The position numbers were made by a program, and so were the translations under genes. From Lentisphaerota bacterium (GTDB lineage Bacteria > Verrucomicrobiota > Lentisphaeria > Oligosphaerales > Oligosphaeraceae): 9,639 nt of DNA. Positions 1 to 6,772 of the stretch are shown here, piece after piece. Under the pieces are notes generated by a model. The model was not told the DNA's origin, ran no database searches, and saw only the letters and a list, made by a program, of their open reading frames with translations. The stretch is taken from positions 1 through 9,639 of the forward strand of contig JAAZIY010000252.1 of NCBI GenBank assembly GCA_012800625.1, given 5' to 3'. Numbering within the stretch: position 1 is the stretch's first letter; every line of letters starts with the position of its first letter.

Positions 1-341
1 AGATGCACACGCACACGCCCACGCTTGGGAGTGTCGTACTTGTGCCAGCCGCAGGACTCGCAAACACTGGCGGTCATGTGCTGGCTGAGATGCTCGCCGC
101 AGACCGGACAGCGACCCAGCTTGATGACGTGAGAACGCTTCACCGAATCCTCGGCGGCGCTGAGAACCTCGCGCTCGGCAACCTTCTGCAGCCGCTGACT
201 GCGGCTGCCGTCCTCATCCTCAAGCAGAAAAACATCGCGCTCCAGATTGACGCGCTCTTCCTCTGGCATACCCAGGCCGGCGGAGATAGACTGCTCCAAC
301 TCGTCTTCCTTGGGACGCTTTCCAAAAAAACTAATAGGCAT
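1..341 (-). CDS. Zinc-ribbon hypothetical protein, C-terminus cut off by the window edge
   Basis: The minus-strand frame is open from an ATG at 341-339 to the window edge (113 codons) and starts MPISFFGKRPKEDELEQ. A good Shine-Dalgarno GGGAGG lies at about 349-354, 7 to 8 bases upstream, which decides the start. Residues 1-70 are charged and probably helical. Residues 78-97 hold a four-cysteine zinc ribbon: CPVCG (C78, C81) and CESCG (C94, C97). A basic stretch (KRGRVRV) follows where the window ends. I see no signal peptide or membrane segment, so it is probably cytoplasmic. I do not recognise the family; a nucleic-acid-binding or structural zinc role is only a guess. It lies downstream of the TolC-type gene, separated from it by a repeat element, and has its own ribosome binding site, unlike the three genes upstream. 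Confidence 0.7.
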   Translation of the reverse strand, partial: MPISFFGKRPKEDELEQSISAGLGMPEEERVNLERDVFLLEDEDGSRSQRLQKVAEREVLSAAEDSVKRSHVIKLGRCPVCGEHLSQHMTASVCESCGWHKYDTPKRGRVRVH

Positions 342-390
342 ATGGGAACCTCCCGTTACGTTTTCAGGCTTGCAGCCTTCTAGTGTGCCT

Positions 391-526
391 TAACATCCAA
401 AAAGGGTGCCTGACAGGGTTTTGGACACGAAGACACACGAAGACACAGCAATCAGCTGCCTCTTTTATTCTCTTGTGTGCCTTTTGTGTTTTTTGTGGCA
501 AAAAAACTTTTTTGGACGGGGTTTAG
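391..526. repeat. Palindromic intergenic repeat A (MITE-like), between zinc-ribbon and TolC genes
   Basis: The left end reads CATCCAAAAAGG, a decayed form of the GACCCCGTCCAAAAAG end found elsewhere here. It is followed by TTTTGGACACGAAGACACAC and a second GAAGACACA unit (to 447). The right side carries the opposite-strand pattern (CTTGTGTGCC, TTTGTGTTTT) and ends TTTTTTGGACGGGGTTTAG at about 508-526. The element is therefore an imperfect inverted repeat of about 135 bp with no coding capacity. Its right end comes within a few bases of the TolC-type stop codon. The family assignment rests on motifs shared with 2186-2325 and 8828-9085. Confidence 0.6.
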
Positions 527-527
527 C

Positions 528-1967
528 TCAGGGCTTGTTTTCTTCGGACTCGTATCCGCAGGCGTGGTAGTAGTCGCATTTGGCTCTCTGGCGGTCAGCC
601 GCCGCCAGGGTCAGCCTTTGCAGCATAACGGTCAGGTTTTTTTGGGCATCGAGCACATCTGTGCTCGAACCCTCCCCCAGCCTGAAACGCTCCTGTTCCG
701 CCTCGAGAGTGGCCTGGGCGGCGCGCAGCCCGCTGCTGATTAGCCCCAGGCGTCTCTGGGCGGAAAGAAAATTCAACTCCGCATTTTGCATCTCCTGCCT
801 GACCAGCAGCTCTTTGCGCGCCAGCTCGGCCTTCAGCTCGGCGATCTCCGACTCGAAAACCGCGAGCCGTTTCTTGCCGCCATAGTAGTCCAAGGGCCGG
901 CTCCAGACCAGGGTGATCTCGCCGGCCAGGTAGTCACGCCCCAGCTTGCGATGCCTTTCAAAGGGGTGGTCGGTATTTTCCGACTGCATGCTGGCTCCGG
1001 CATGCAGGTAGACCTCGTCCTTCATTTGCTCCTCGGCGGAGTCGTATTGGGCGCGCACACGCTGTATCTGATGCTCGATGCTGAGCAAGTCGCCGCGGTT
1101 CTGAAAAGCGCGTTCGGCACTTAGCCTGGGCAGGCTATACTTCTGTTCTCCCAGATTGATAATGGTCTGTATTTCGCCGCGCAATTCCGGCTTCGAGCCG
1201 CCTCCGATTAGCGTAGTCAGCTCCAGCAGACTAAGCTCATGGCGGTTTTTGGCCTGCTCCTGGTCGTCCAGGCCTATCTGTAATTCGCGCTCGGTGGAGT
1301 GCACCTCATAGTCGGGAATGGCTTTCAGACCGGTCAGCTCCCGGGCCACTTTCACCAGGGACTCGAAACGCTTGCTGGCCTCCTGCGCAATATGGTAGGA
1401 GGAAAGCCGCTCATAGACGGACACATAGGCCAGCTCTACCTGATGACGCAGCTCCTGGCTGCTGGCCAAAAGCTCGCTGACGCGCTGGTTGTACTCCGCC
1501 AAGGCCACCTGACGGCGGTAGCCGAAAAGACTGAAACGACGGTCGCGCAGCAAGGGAACGCGCACCCGCACACCGAAAAGATTCTGGTAAAGGCGGTCGT
1601 AGCCCACCGGCTCGTAAAGCAGGCGGCTGGCCGCGCCCACGCTGACATAGGCCCCAGGCTCGATGAGAACCTCAACTCCGCCCTGAACCTCAAAGCTGTT
1701 GCTGCCTAAAACCGAATAGTTGGACTGCAAAGGCAGCGCACGGTAGTCAGTGGCCCTGCCGGCGGCGGCAAACAAGGCCGGATCAAAAAACTCCATGAGC
1801 TCTTCGTGTCGCAGCAAAGTCTGCTCGACACGTTGACGGGCCGCCTGCAAAGACGGGCTATTTCGCTCGGCCAGCAAAAGCAGGCTCTCAAGCTCATCAG
1901 CCCCCAGCCTTAGACAAAAAACCAAAAGCAGGAGAAAAACCAAACCGGGTTTGAGAGCTGGAAGCAT
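528..1967 (-). CDS. TolC-family outer membrane efflux protein
   Basis: This encodes 479 residues, the usual size for TolC/OEP proteins, which trimerise into an outer-membrane barrel with a periplasmic helical tunnel and export substrates for inner-membrane pumps. I chose the ATG at 1967 because it gives a signal peptide directly: MLPALKPG, then a Leu/Val/Phe-rich core (residues 9-20), with likely cleavage after LGA at about residue 23. The frame stays open to 2129 and an ATG at 2012 is also possible. No good Shine-Dalgarno precedes any of these starts. The mature protein is rich in Glu, Leu, Arg and Ala heptads with beta-rich stretches (residues about 85-150), and near the C-terminus has the typical RFRLGEGSSTDVLDAQKNL block (about 427-445). 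No RND or ABC pump gene is adjacent, so the substrate is unknown. It ends KP-TGA right beside repeat A. Confidence 0.85.
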   Translation of the reverse strand: MLPALKPGLVFLLLLVFCLRLGADELESLLLLAERNSPSLQAARQRVEQTLLRHEELMEFFDPALFAAAGRATDYRALPLQSNYSVLGSNSFEVQGGVEVLIEPGAYVSVGAASRLLYEPVGYDRLYQNLFGVRVRVPLLRDRRFSLFGYRRQVALAEYNQRVSELLASSQELRHQVELAYVSVYERLSSYHIAQEASKRFESLVKVARELTGLKAIPDYEVHSTERELQIGLDDQEQAKNRHELSLLELTTLIGGGSKPELRGEIQTIINLGEQKYSLPRLSAERAFQNRGDLLSIEHQIQRVRAQYDSAEEQMKDEVYLHAGASMQSENTDHPFERHRKLGRDYLAGEITLVWSRPLDYYGGKKRLAVFESEIAELKAELARKELLVRQEMQNAELNFLSAQRRLGLISSGLRAAQATLEAEQERFRLGEGSSTDVLDAQKNLTVMLQRLTLAAADRQRAKCDYYHACGYESEENKP

Positions 1968-2185
1968 AGTGAAAGACAATAGTCTGCACGCTAATATGAT
2001 TTGTCGGCCCATCTCGAGTGCTTTGACGGTCTGAAAATACAAAGAGGAAGCCGGCAAACAGCCAGGCAGACAGCCCCTTTGGCAATAAGCTATAATATAA
2101 GGCGGATAGAGAAATATTACAGCCGCCAAGCCTTAATGCAAGCAATTTCAGCAAGAGCGGCAATTGCGCCAGCGAAGCAGGGCTG
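1968..2185. other. Non-coding leader upstream of the TolC gene
   Basis: The stretch between the TolC start and repeat B holds no gene I can support. The TolC frame stays open to 2129, but that extension (MAAVIFLYPP...) would put unrelated sequence ahead of a normal signal peptide. An AT-rich box at 2091-2100 (TATAATATAA on the plus strand, TTATATTATA on the minus strand) could serve as a -10 region for TolC, but I find no good -35 at 16-18 bp spacing on the minus strand. No plus-strand gene follows it. Confidence 0.35.
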
Positions 2186-2325
2186 GAACACGAAGATACA
2201 CCAAGACACACCAAGTCACACGAAGACGATTTGGTGTGGCTTGGTGTGTCTTAGTGTCTCTTCGTGTCCCTTATTGTCCTCCCTCTTCGGGTGCCTTTGT
2301 GGTTCAAGGAGTTTTGGACGGGGTC
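2186..2325. repeat. Palindromic repeat B with a long 10-bp-periodic hairpin
   Basis: The left arm (about 2186-2226) is built from 10-bp units related to CGAAGACACA/CCAAGACACA. The right arm (about 2230-2269) is their reverse complement (TTGGTGTGGC, TTGGTGTGTC, TTAGTGTCTC, TTCGTGTCCC). The two arms of about 40 bp pair with few mismatches around a very short loop. The element ends GTTTTGGACGGGGTC at 2325, the same terminal motif as the insertion sequence at 4723-6660. A matching left end is missing, so this copy looks truncated. In the transcript of the DUF4159 gene it would form a long hairpin just after the stop codon. Confidence 0.7.
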
Positions 2326-3296
2326 TAGTTAGTCAGCGCGTATACAATTATATTTGTTCCCAGCTGGGTGTAGAACTGATGTGCGAAGTCGCTTATTTCC
2401 TGGCTGGCGTAGTATCTGAAGACGCGCCAGTTGCCGTCCGGCTCCTGTGCCCAGGCCGGCAGTGCCGCCTCCTGGCAGTAGATGATATCCTTGCCGCCGT
2501 CCTCTCGGGTCACCTCGAACCTGGGGCCGCCATAGGCCGCTGCGGCGAGCATTTCCGGCAGTTTTTCATTTCCTTCCAGTATGCGGAAGCGTATATACGT
2601 CTCCCATTGTTCCAGGCTGTTTTTCGCCCAGCCCATGGCCACTATGGGGGTGACCAGCACGGCGATTCGTCCTTGTAGCCGCAGTGCCACAGCCGAATAT
2701 GTGCCCTCGGGCCATTTTTCCTGTTCGGTGTAGGTCCTGACCGAGTCGGGCAGCAGCGATGTGTCCGGCAATCCCTGATAGAATGCCGCGAAGAGCGCGT
2801 CTGAGCGTTTCAGCGCTTGAAAACCCAGCTCCGGGAAGACCTGTTTGAAGGCCTGACTGATCTCTGGGCTTTCCTCCCATTCGGCATAGCTGTGGTGCTG
2901 TCCCAGGCCTGGGTGATCCCGCAGAAAAGAAGCGGTGATGCCGGCGTCAATATACATGAATCCGCCTCGTTCCAGATATTCGCGCAGGCTCTTGATTTCG
3001 GCCTCGCTAAAGCTCCATTCCTCCCGGTCGGCGAAATTCACGTATAGAAAGGGGCAGTGCCGCAGTCGCTCGTCGCTGAAATCGCTGATTATGAGCGGTT
3101 CGGGCAGCACCTTGAAGCTGGTTTTCTGCTGAACATGGCGCAGCAGGGAGGGCAGCGCATTGGGGTAGTTGCGGTACATGGCACGTCCTTCGCCGCTGAA
3201 TTGGGCGATGCGCGCCAGACCAGGCTCAAACTGCATCTCCTGCGCCAAGCAGAAAGACAGCAAGAGCATAAACATAATACAGGATAATTGTCGCAT
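2325..3296 (-). CDS. Exported DUF4159 domain protein
   Basis: This encodes 323 residues. The ATG at 3296 gives a signal peptide (MRQLSC, hydrophobic core IMFMLLLSF, likely cut after CLA at about residue 18); an ATG at 3329 in frame is the alternative. Neither has a clear Shine-Dalgarno. The DUF4159 signature is visible at residues 82-118: PFLYVNFADREEWSFSEAE, then LREYLERGGFMYIDAG. The family's closing NIIVYALTN stands at the very C-terminus. DUF4159 proteins are envelope proteins in Planctomycetes, Lentisphaerae, Verrucomicrobia, Bacteroidetes and Proteobacteria. Their fold is likened to glutamine-amidotransferase-like domains, but no reaction is established. The TAG stop is formed by TA plus the first G of the repeat B end, so the repeat sets the 3' boundary. 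The gene lies 91 bp downstream of the DUF3014 gene, possibly in one transcript. Confidence 0.8.
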   Translation of the reverse strand: MRQLSCIMFMLLLSFCLAQEMQFEPGLARIAQFSGEGRAMYRNYPNALPSLLRHVQQKTSFKVLPEPLIISDFSDERLRHCPFLYVNFADREEWSFSEAEIKSLREYLERGGFMYIDAGITASFLRDHPGLGQHHSYAEWEESPEISQAFKQVFPELGFQALKRSDALFAAFYQGLPDTSLLPDSVRTYTEQEKWPEGTYSAVALRLQGRIAVLVTPIVAMGWAKNSLEQWETYIRFRILEGNEKLPEMLAAAAYGGPRFEVTREDGGKDIIYCQEAALPAWAQEPDGNWRVFRYYASQEISDFAHQFYTQLGTNIIVYALTN

Positions 3297-3387
3297 ATTG
3301 TTGTAAGGCCGGCTCTCAGTAATGAACATGAGAGCGGCTAAGAATCTTGAATTTTGTGTGACTTGCTGCTAAAAAATGCCCTGTGCG

Positions 3388-4263
3388 CTAATCTTGTTGA
3401 TACAGCTCCAACTCACGGGCAACTGCCTCCACCTGCGCACGCACTTTGGCGGCATTTTCATGGCCCAGGCGCAAAAACAGCTTTTGCGCCGCATTCAGGG
3501 CTTCTAGCTCCTCATTTTGCCAGTAGTACAGGCCTTTTTGTCCGCCTTCGAGCAGCGCGGCCTCCTCGTCCAGGATTGGCGTGCTTAGGATGGTACTGCA
3601 GGCTTCAGTGAGCATTTCGCGCACTTTTTTATCTTGATATCCCAAGGCCCGGCAGGCTTCTTGCAATGCCGGCTCGAGGCGCAGATACAGCTTGGCGCAG
3701 CTGCCCGGATGAAGCGCGCAGAAAAGCTGCACTGCGGCGGCAAATCGCTGGCGGCTGAGCTGGCTTTGCCGCCAATGTCCCCCCAGTTTTTCTGCGGCAA
3801 AGGGCTTTTGCGGCAGCATAAAGTCCAGCGCCGGCAGCGGTCTTTCGCCCAGGGCCACTGCGTCCATGGCGGCCACCAGGCGCTGCAAGGGCCTGGTCTG
3901 AGCCAGCCATTTCTGCCAGAGCGGCAAATCGGAGAGGGCAGCGGCAAGCTCCGGCAGACGCGCCTCGGCCTGAGCCAGGCTCAGGCTCTCATGCTGCTCT
4001 GCCGCGTCAAACTCCGCTGTCGTTTCGCTTTCCGGCGCAGCCTCGGCGAGCTCCTGACTAGGCCTGGCAGCCTGTTCAGTACCAGACGGCAATTTCAAGT
4101 CATCAAAAGGTTCTTCTTCTTGCCAGTACTCAAGCTGTTCGGTCGGGTTGCTCGGCGGGACGGGCTTTGCCGGCTGTCTCTGCTTGAAAAATGCGTATCC
4201 CAAGCCCAGCAAAGTCAGCAGCGGCGGCAAAGCAACCAAGATGGCTTTTTTGAATTTTAGCAT
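3388..4263 (-). CDS. DUF3014 family membrane-anchored protein
   Basis: This encodes 291 residues from the ATG at 4263. The frame stays open to 4338, but that part translates the 10-bp tandem repeat array and is unlikely to be protein. Residues 7-26 (AILVALPPLLTLLGLGYAFF) form one membrane anchor after a basic MLKFKK. Residues 30-95 are a Pro/Glu/Ala-rich linker. Residues about 105-285 match the DUF3014 pattern as I know it: WLAQTRPLQRLVAAMDAVA, then LPALDFMLPQKPF, LYLRLEPALQEACRALGY, LSTPILDEEA, and LNAAQKLFLRLGHENAAKVR. The function of DUF3014 is not known; the layout suggests a periplasmic domain tethered to the inner membrane. No Shine-Dalgarno is evident. It is probably the first gene of a group with the DUF4159 gene downstream. 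Confidence 0.75.
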   Translation of the reverse strand: MLKFKKAILVALPPLLTLLGLGYAFFKQRQPAKPVPPSNPTEQLEYWQEEEPFDDLKLPSGTEQAARPSQELAEAAPESETTAEFDAAEQHESLSLAQAEARLPELAAALSDLPLWQKWLAQTRPLQRLVAAMDAVALGERPLPALDFMLPQKPFAAEKLGGHWRQSQLSRQRFAAAVQLFCALHPGSCAKLYLRLEPALQEACRALGYQDKKVREMLTEACSTILSTPILDEEAALLEGGQKGLYYWQNEELEALNAAQKLFLRLGHENAAKVRAQVEAVARELELYQQD

Positions 4264-4310
4264 GCGCACAAAACCGTACCCGGTTAAATTCAAGCAATGT
4301 TTTGGGACAC

Positions 4311-4364
4311 GAAGACACACGAAAACGCACGAAGACACATGACGACATATGAAGACGCACGAAG
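4311..4364. repeat. 10-bp tandem array, consensus GAAGACACAC
   Basis: There are five full units and a partial sixth in exact 10-bp register: GAAGACACAC, GAAAACGCAC, GAAGACACAT, GACGACATAT, GAAGACGCAC, GAAG. The array is preceded by TTTTGGGACAC, the same lead-in as in repeats A, C and the direct repeats flanking hgcAB. The array sits just upstream of the DUF3014 start and has no coding function that I can see. Confidence 0.85.
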
Positions 4365-4371
4365 CCCCGGC

Positions 4372-4660
4372 TTAGCGCCTATTGGCGCTAACTTAAGCCT
4401 GAAAAGTGTTGTTCTCCGCCGGCTTTAGCCGGCGTTAGAAAGCATCTATCACATGATTTTTTTGTTTCCAACGGTTTAGGACTTTTGTAGCGCCTTTCAG
4501 GCGCCGGTTTCGGTGGGTATCTTGTTCCCCAGGCACTCCACCCTTCGGGTTCCGCGCCTGGGGTTATTTTAGTATGGCGCTTCGCGCCACCGCCGACAAG
4601 ATTAAAAAAGGCGCTTTGCGCCTCTGTCCTCTGTTTATGGTAATGTCTTGCATAGCAAGA
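4372..4660. repeat. Cluster of seven REP-like hairpins in non-coding DNA
   Basis: The gene-free stretch 4264-4722 holds seven compact palindromes: TTAGCGCC-TATT-GGCGCTAA (4372-4391), CGCCGGC-TTTA-GCCGGCG (4417-4434), GCGCCT-TTC-AGGCGC (4490-4504), CCCCAGGC...GCCTGGGG (4527-4563) with a nested ACCC-TTC-GGGT, TGGCGC-TTC-GCGCCA (4575-4589), AGGCGC-TTT-GCGCCT (4609-4623) and TCTTGC-ATA-GCAAGA (4646-4660). Stems are 6-8 bp and perfect. This looks like a composite of REP/BIME-type sequences. No poly-T tract follows most of them, so they are not simple intrinsic terminators. Confidence 0.75.
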
Positions 4661-4715
4661 ATCTACCTAGTATTTTTAACAATGGTTTTTTCCTTGATTC
4701 TTCTTTGAAAACTGT

Positions 4716-4722
4716 TAAGTTA
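4716..4722. repeat. Possible target-site duplication, left copy (TAAGTTA)
   Basis: TAAGTTA lies immediately outside the left inverted end of the insertion sequence and recurs exactly at 6661-6667 outside the right end. It reads as a 7-bp target duplication. The caution is that TTAAGTTA also occurs beside repeat C (from 9086) and at 4388-4395 on the opposite strand, so it may belong to the target repeat. Confidence 0.5.
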
Positions 4723-4738
4723 GACCCCGTCCAAAAAG
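4723..4738. repeat. Left terminal inverted repeat of the IS
   Basis: GACCCCGTCCAAAAAG matches the reverse complement of 6646-6660 apart from one extra C. Confidence 0.7.
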
Positions 4739-4767
4739 CCCCAAAATTGATGATTAAGCTTCGCCGG

Positions 4768-4797
4768 AAAGCCTGACAGGCTTTAAAATTTTTTTTT
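4768..4797 (+). terminator. Possible intrinsic terminator just inside the left IS end
   Basis: AAAGCC-TGACA-GGCTTT (4768-4784) is a perfect 6-bp stem, followed four bases later by a run of nine T (4789-4797). In the plus direction this would stop transcription entering the element from the left and protect the transposase from antisense read-through. There is no T-tract on the minus side, so it is not the transposase terminator. The stem is short, so strength is uncertain. Confidence 0.4.
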
Positions 4798-4942
4798 AAA
4801 AGGCCACCTTTTTAACATTTTTTGTGTTTGCACTTCTCATCTCATTGAAAATGAATGATTTGCGGCCAAATCAAGGCAGGCTGGCGCCGGCGCATTGAAA
4901 AATGCGACCTTAAAAACCGCGTTGTTGCCAGCTTCAGCCTGG

Positions 4943-6535
4943 TCAGGCTACTCTTTTCTCGTTAGGCGGCTTTGCCTGCGCCTCTTGCTCGGTTTGCAGC
5001 TTTCGTTGCTTTAACCTGATGATTCTAAACATATTATAGGATAGAATTTTTTCTGTCATCTCAGCTTCAACAGCTTCAGCTCCGGTGCGTTTCATACGAT
5101 CGAAGTCGTAACTGTGCTTCAGGTTGTATATCAACGACTCCACCGCAGACCTGTCGTTGCGCAGGTTCCGCAACTGCTCAGATTCCCATTCCTCTTCGTC
5201 ATATAGTTTCTTACCCGTAGAGCCGCTAAATGACACCACGTCGACACCGAGCTGCTTTGCCTTCTCCAAATTGTCAGCGGAGGAATAGCCATCGTCAGTG
5301 GAAAGGCTCTGGGGAATCACGCCGGTATTGGCTATGACTCCTTCAAGTGTCGGAATCAGGCTGGCAGCATCGCTGAGGTTTTCATGGTCTGCGCGCACAT
5401 AGGTTACCAGCCCCTCTCCGCTGCGGGCAAGCTGGGGATGGTAGCCAAGGATTGGCTTTCGCGTTCCTTTCATAATCACTCTTGCGTCTGGATCGGCGGG
5501 GCCGAGGTATTTTTCAGCAGCCTTCAGCTTGCGTCCGCCCAGAACCCGCTCGGTCATCTGCATAATGCTGTGGCAAGCTGCCGTGTAGCTTTTCTCTGCG
5601 TAATACACCAGTTTTTTGAAGGCTCGCCAGGCGTTGGCCAGCATGTTGTCATAATCGCATTTGGCTACTTTCTCGGTCAAGGCGCACACATACGGTTGAA
5701 GCTTGTTTGTCAGTTTAGAAGCGGAATCGGCCAGCTCCCTGAACAGCTGCTTAAAATTTTTGGGGTTGCGGGATGGGGACATTGCAATGGCTGCCGCCTT
5801 CTTTTTGACCTGGGCGAACCATCTTTGGGCGCACTGCCCGGGTTCGAAATCAATGACGCGATGCTCGCCCAACCTCTCAAGTGTGTTGTAAAGACTCGTC
5901 ACAGACTCGCAAACCAATCTGCTGTCAGTGGAAAACGCCATGTCCGCACGGCTCACAGTGCTGTCGAGGGTAGCCTTGCTGAAATCGTCAAGCTCAAGGT
6001 CAAAAGCGTCTTTCAGCTGCATTTGCAGTATGTACTCCAGAGTTCGCAGGCTCACACAGTTGAGGTTTTCTGACAGACTGGAACGCTTCGGAAGCCTGAG
6101 ATTAAAGTTTCCAAGCAGAATTTGCAGCGAGCTGCTCTCGCAGATGCGGTCCAGCGATTCGCGGTCGGTGACCGATCCATAAAAGCCCCGAAGCATGATT
6201 CCAATCAAAACGACAAGCGCATTGAGGCGGGGCCTTCCCTGCTGAAGCACCAGCTCGGAGTCTGCCTGCTCGCTTTCAGACTGCCCGATCCCGGCATCCC
6301 TCATGTCTGGCAGAAACGCCTCGTGCTCGGCCTTGCGCGCTTGATTGAATTTAGCGTCCTCAATGCGGATTTCTTTTTTGGCCAGGGCATGGGCATCCTG
6401 ATCTGCACGGATTTTATCCAGTATCTCGGGATGGCGTCTGCTCAGTTCCAATGTCTCGTTAACCAATTTTTCGGTGTCGCTTTGAGTGAAGTTCAAAAAA
6501 AGGGTTCGATTCAGGTTTTCGTAGCGGATTTCCAT
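4943..6535 (-). CDS. DDE transposase of the insertion sequence
   Basis: This encodes 530 residues, uninterrupted. The catalytic triad can be read in order: D191 in ATLDSTVSRAD, D414/D415 in LSTDDGYSSADNLEKAK, and E466 in RSAVESLIYNLKHSYDFDRM, the last a typical C-terminal DDE helix with the K/R residues spaced after the Glu. Residues 350-380 (DARVIMKG..KPILGYHPQLARSGEGLVTYV) match the central strand region of IS4/IS5-like transposases, and GRPRL (about 100-104) marks the N-terminal part. Residues 205-345 are a long alpha-helical insertion between the first and second Asp. The ATG at 6535 has no clear Shine-Dalgarno, common for poorly expressed transposases. Inverted ends bracket the gene. Exact IS family (IS5, ISNCY or relative) cannot be settled by eye. 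Confidence 0.85.
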   Translation of the reverse strand: MEIRYENLNRTLFLNFTQSDTEKLVNETLELSRRHPEILDKIRADQDAHALAKKEIRIEDAKFNQARKAEHEAFLPDMRDAGIGQSESEQADSELVLQQGRPRLNALVVLIGIMLRGFYGSVTDRESLDRICESSSLQILLGNFNLRLPKRSSLSENLNCVSLRTLEYILQMQLKDAFDLELDDFSKATLDSTVSRADMAFSTDSRLVCESVTSLYNTLERLGEHRVIDFEPGQCAQRWFAQVKKKAAAIAMSPSRNPKNFKQLFRELADSASKLTNKLQPYVCALTEKVAKCDYDNMLANAWRAFKKLVYYAEKSYTAACHSIMQMTERVLGGRKLKAAEKYLGPADPDARVIMKGTRKPILGYHPQLARSGEGLVTYVRADHENLSDAASLIPTLEGVIANTGVIPQSLSTDDGYSSADNLEKAKQLGVDVVSFSGSTGKKLYDEEEWESEQLRNLRNDRSAVESLIYNLKHSYDFDRMKRTGAEAVEAEMTEKILSYNMFRIIRLKQRKLQTEQEAQAKPPNEKRVA

Positions 6536-6645
6536 CGTGTTTTCCGTTTTTTTAGGGGTTTTTTAGCATTTCGATTAAATATAACCCATATTGACGGTTT
6601 TTCACGCGCGCGCGTACCTTATAGGAGGAGAAAACAGAGGAAAAC

Positions 6646-6660
6646 CTTTTTGGACGGGTC
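6646..6660. repeat. Right terminal inverted repeat of the IS
   Basis: CTTTTTGGACGGGTC is the reverse complement of the left end 4723-4738 apart from a single C deletion. Confidence 0.7.
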
Positions 6661-6667
6661 TAAGTTA
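6661..6667. repeat. Possible target-site duplication, right copy (TAAGTTA)
   Basis: It is identical to 4716-4722 and directly abuts the right IS end. It runs on into TAGCGCCAATAGGC, a palindromic motif that also occurs at 4372-4391, which suggests the IS landed in a copy of that repeat. Confidence 0.5.
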
Positions 6668-6728
6668 GCGCCAATAGGCTTAGTGCCGGCGTATGTGCGT
6701 AGTACAGGCTCAGTGCCTATTGGCGCTA
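6666..6728. repeat. Inverted repeat TAGCGCCAATAGGC with a 35-bp loop
   Basis: TAGCGCCAATAGGC (6666-6679) and GCCTATTGGCGCTA (6715-6728) are perfect 14-bp inverted copies. They link the right end of the IS to the next GACCCCGTCC end at 6729, so two repeat ends face away from each other here. The loop holds no recognisable feature. Confidence 0.75.
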
Positions 6729-6772
6729 GACCCCGTCCAAGAAGATGTTCTGGCAGAATTTTGGACACGAAG
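6715..6772. repeat. 58-bp direct repeat, copy 1 (downstream side of hgcAB)
   Basis: It runs from GCCTATTGGCGCTA through GACCCCGTCCAAG and TGTTCTGGCAGAATTTTGG to CACGAAG. It matches 8814-8871 in the same orientation at 54 of 58 positions, with no gaps. Together the two copies bracket the arsR-like/hgcA/hgcB module. Confidence 0.85.

Larger units (their letters stand above)
4723..6660 (-). mobile_element. Complete insertion sequence with DDE transposase, 1938 bp
   Basis: The left end is GACCCCGTCCAAAAAG (4723-4738). The right end, read inward, is GACCCGTCCAAAAAG (6660-6646), one C shorter. Between them lies a single transposase gene that fills most of the element, with 220 bp of non-coding DNA after its stop and 125 bp before its start. 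TAAGTTA flanks both ends. The transposase is intact, so the copy may be active. The family is uncertain; the protein suggests an IS5/ISNCY-like DDE group. The same end motif is present at 514-526, 2316-2325, 6729-6743, 8828-8842 and 9071-9085 without a transposase. Confidence 0.75.

Noticed and set aside
3..383. Plus-strand open frame of 126 codons at the left edge
   Set aside because: It is antisense to the zinc-ribbon gene, which has a Shine-Dalgarno and a coherent four-Cys motif.
4264..4360. N-terminal extension of the DUF3014 protein and a second frame starting within the array
   Set aside because: They translate the 10-bp tandem repeat (SSCVFVCLRV-like) and precede a normal membrane anchor with its own ATG.
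4311..4364. CRISPR array
   Set aside because: The units are 10 bp and directly adjoining, with no spacers and no cas genes nearby.
6603..6616. CGCGCGCGCG run as a Z-DNA or regulatory element
   Set aside because: It is short, has no supporting context, and lies in the IS leader; nothing further can be said.
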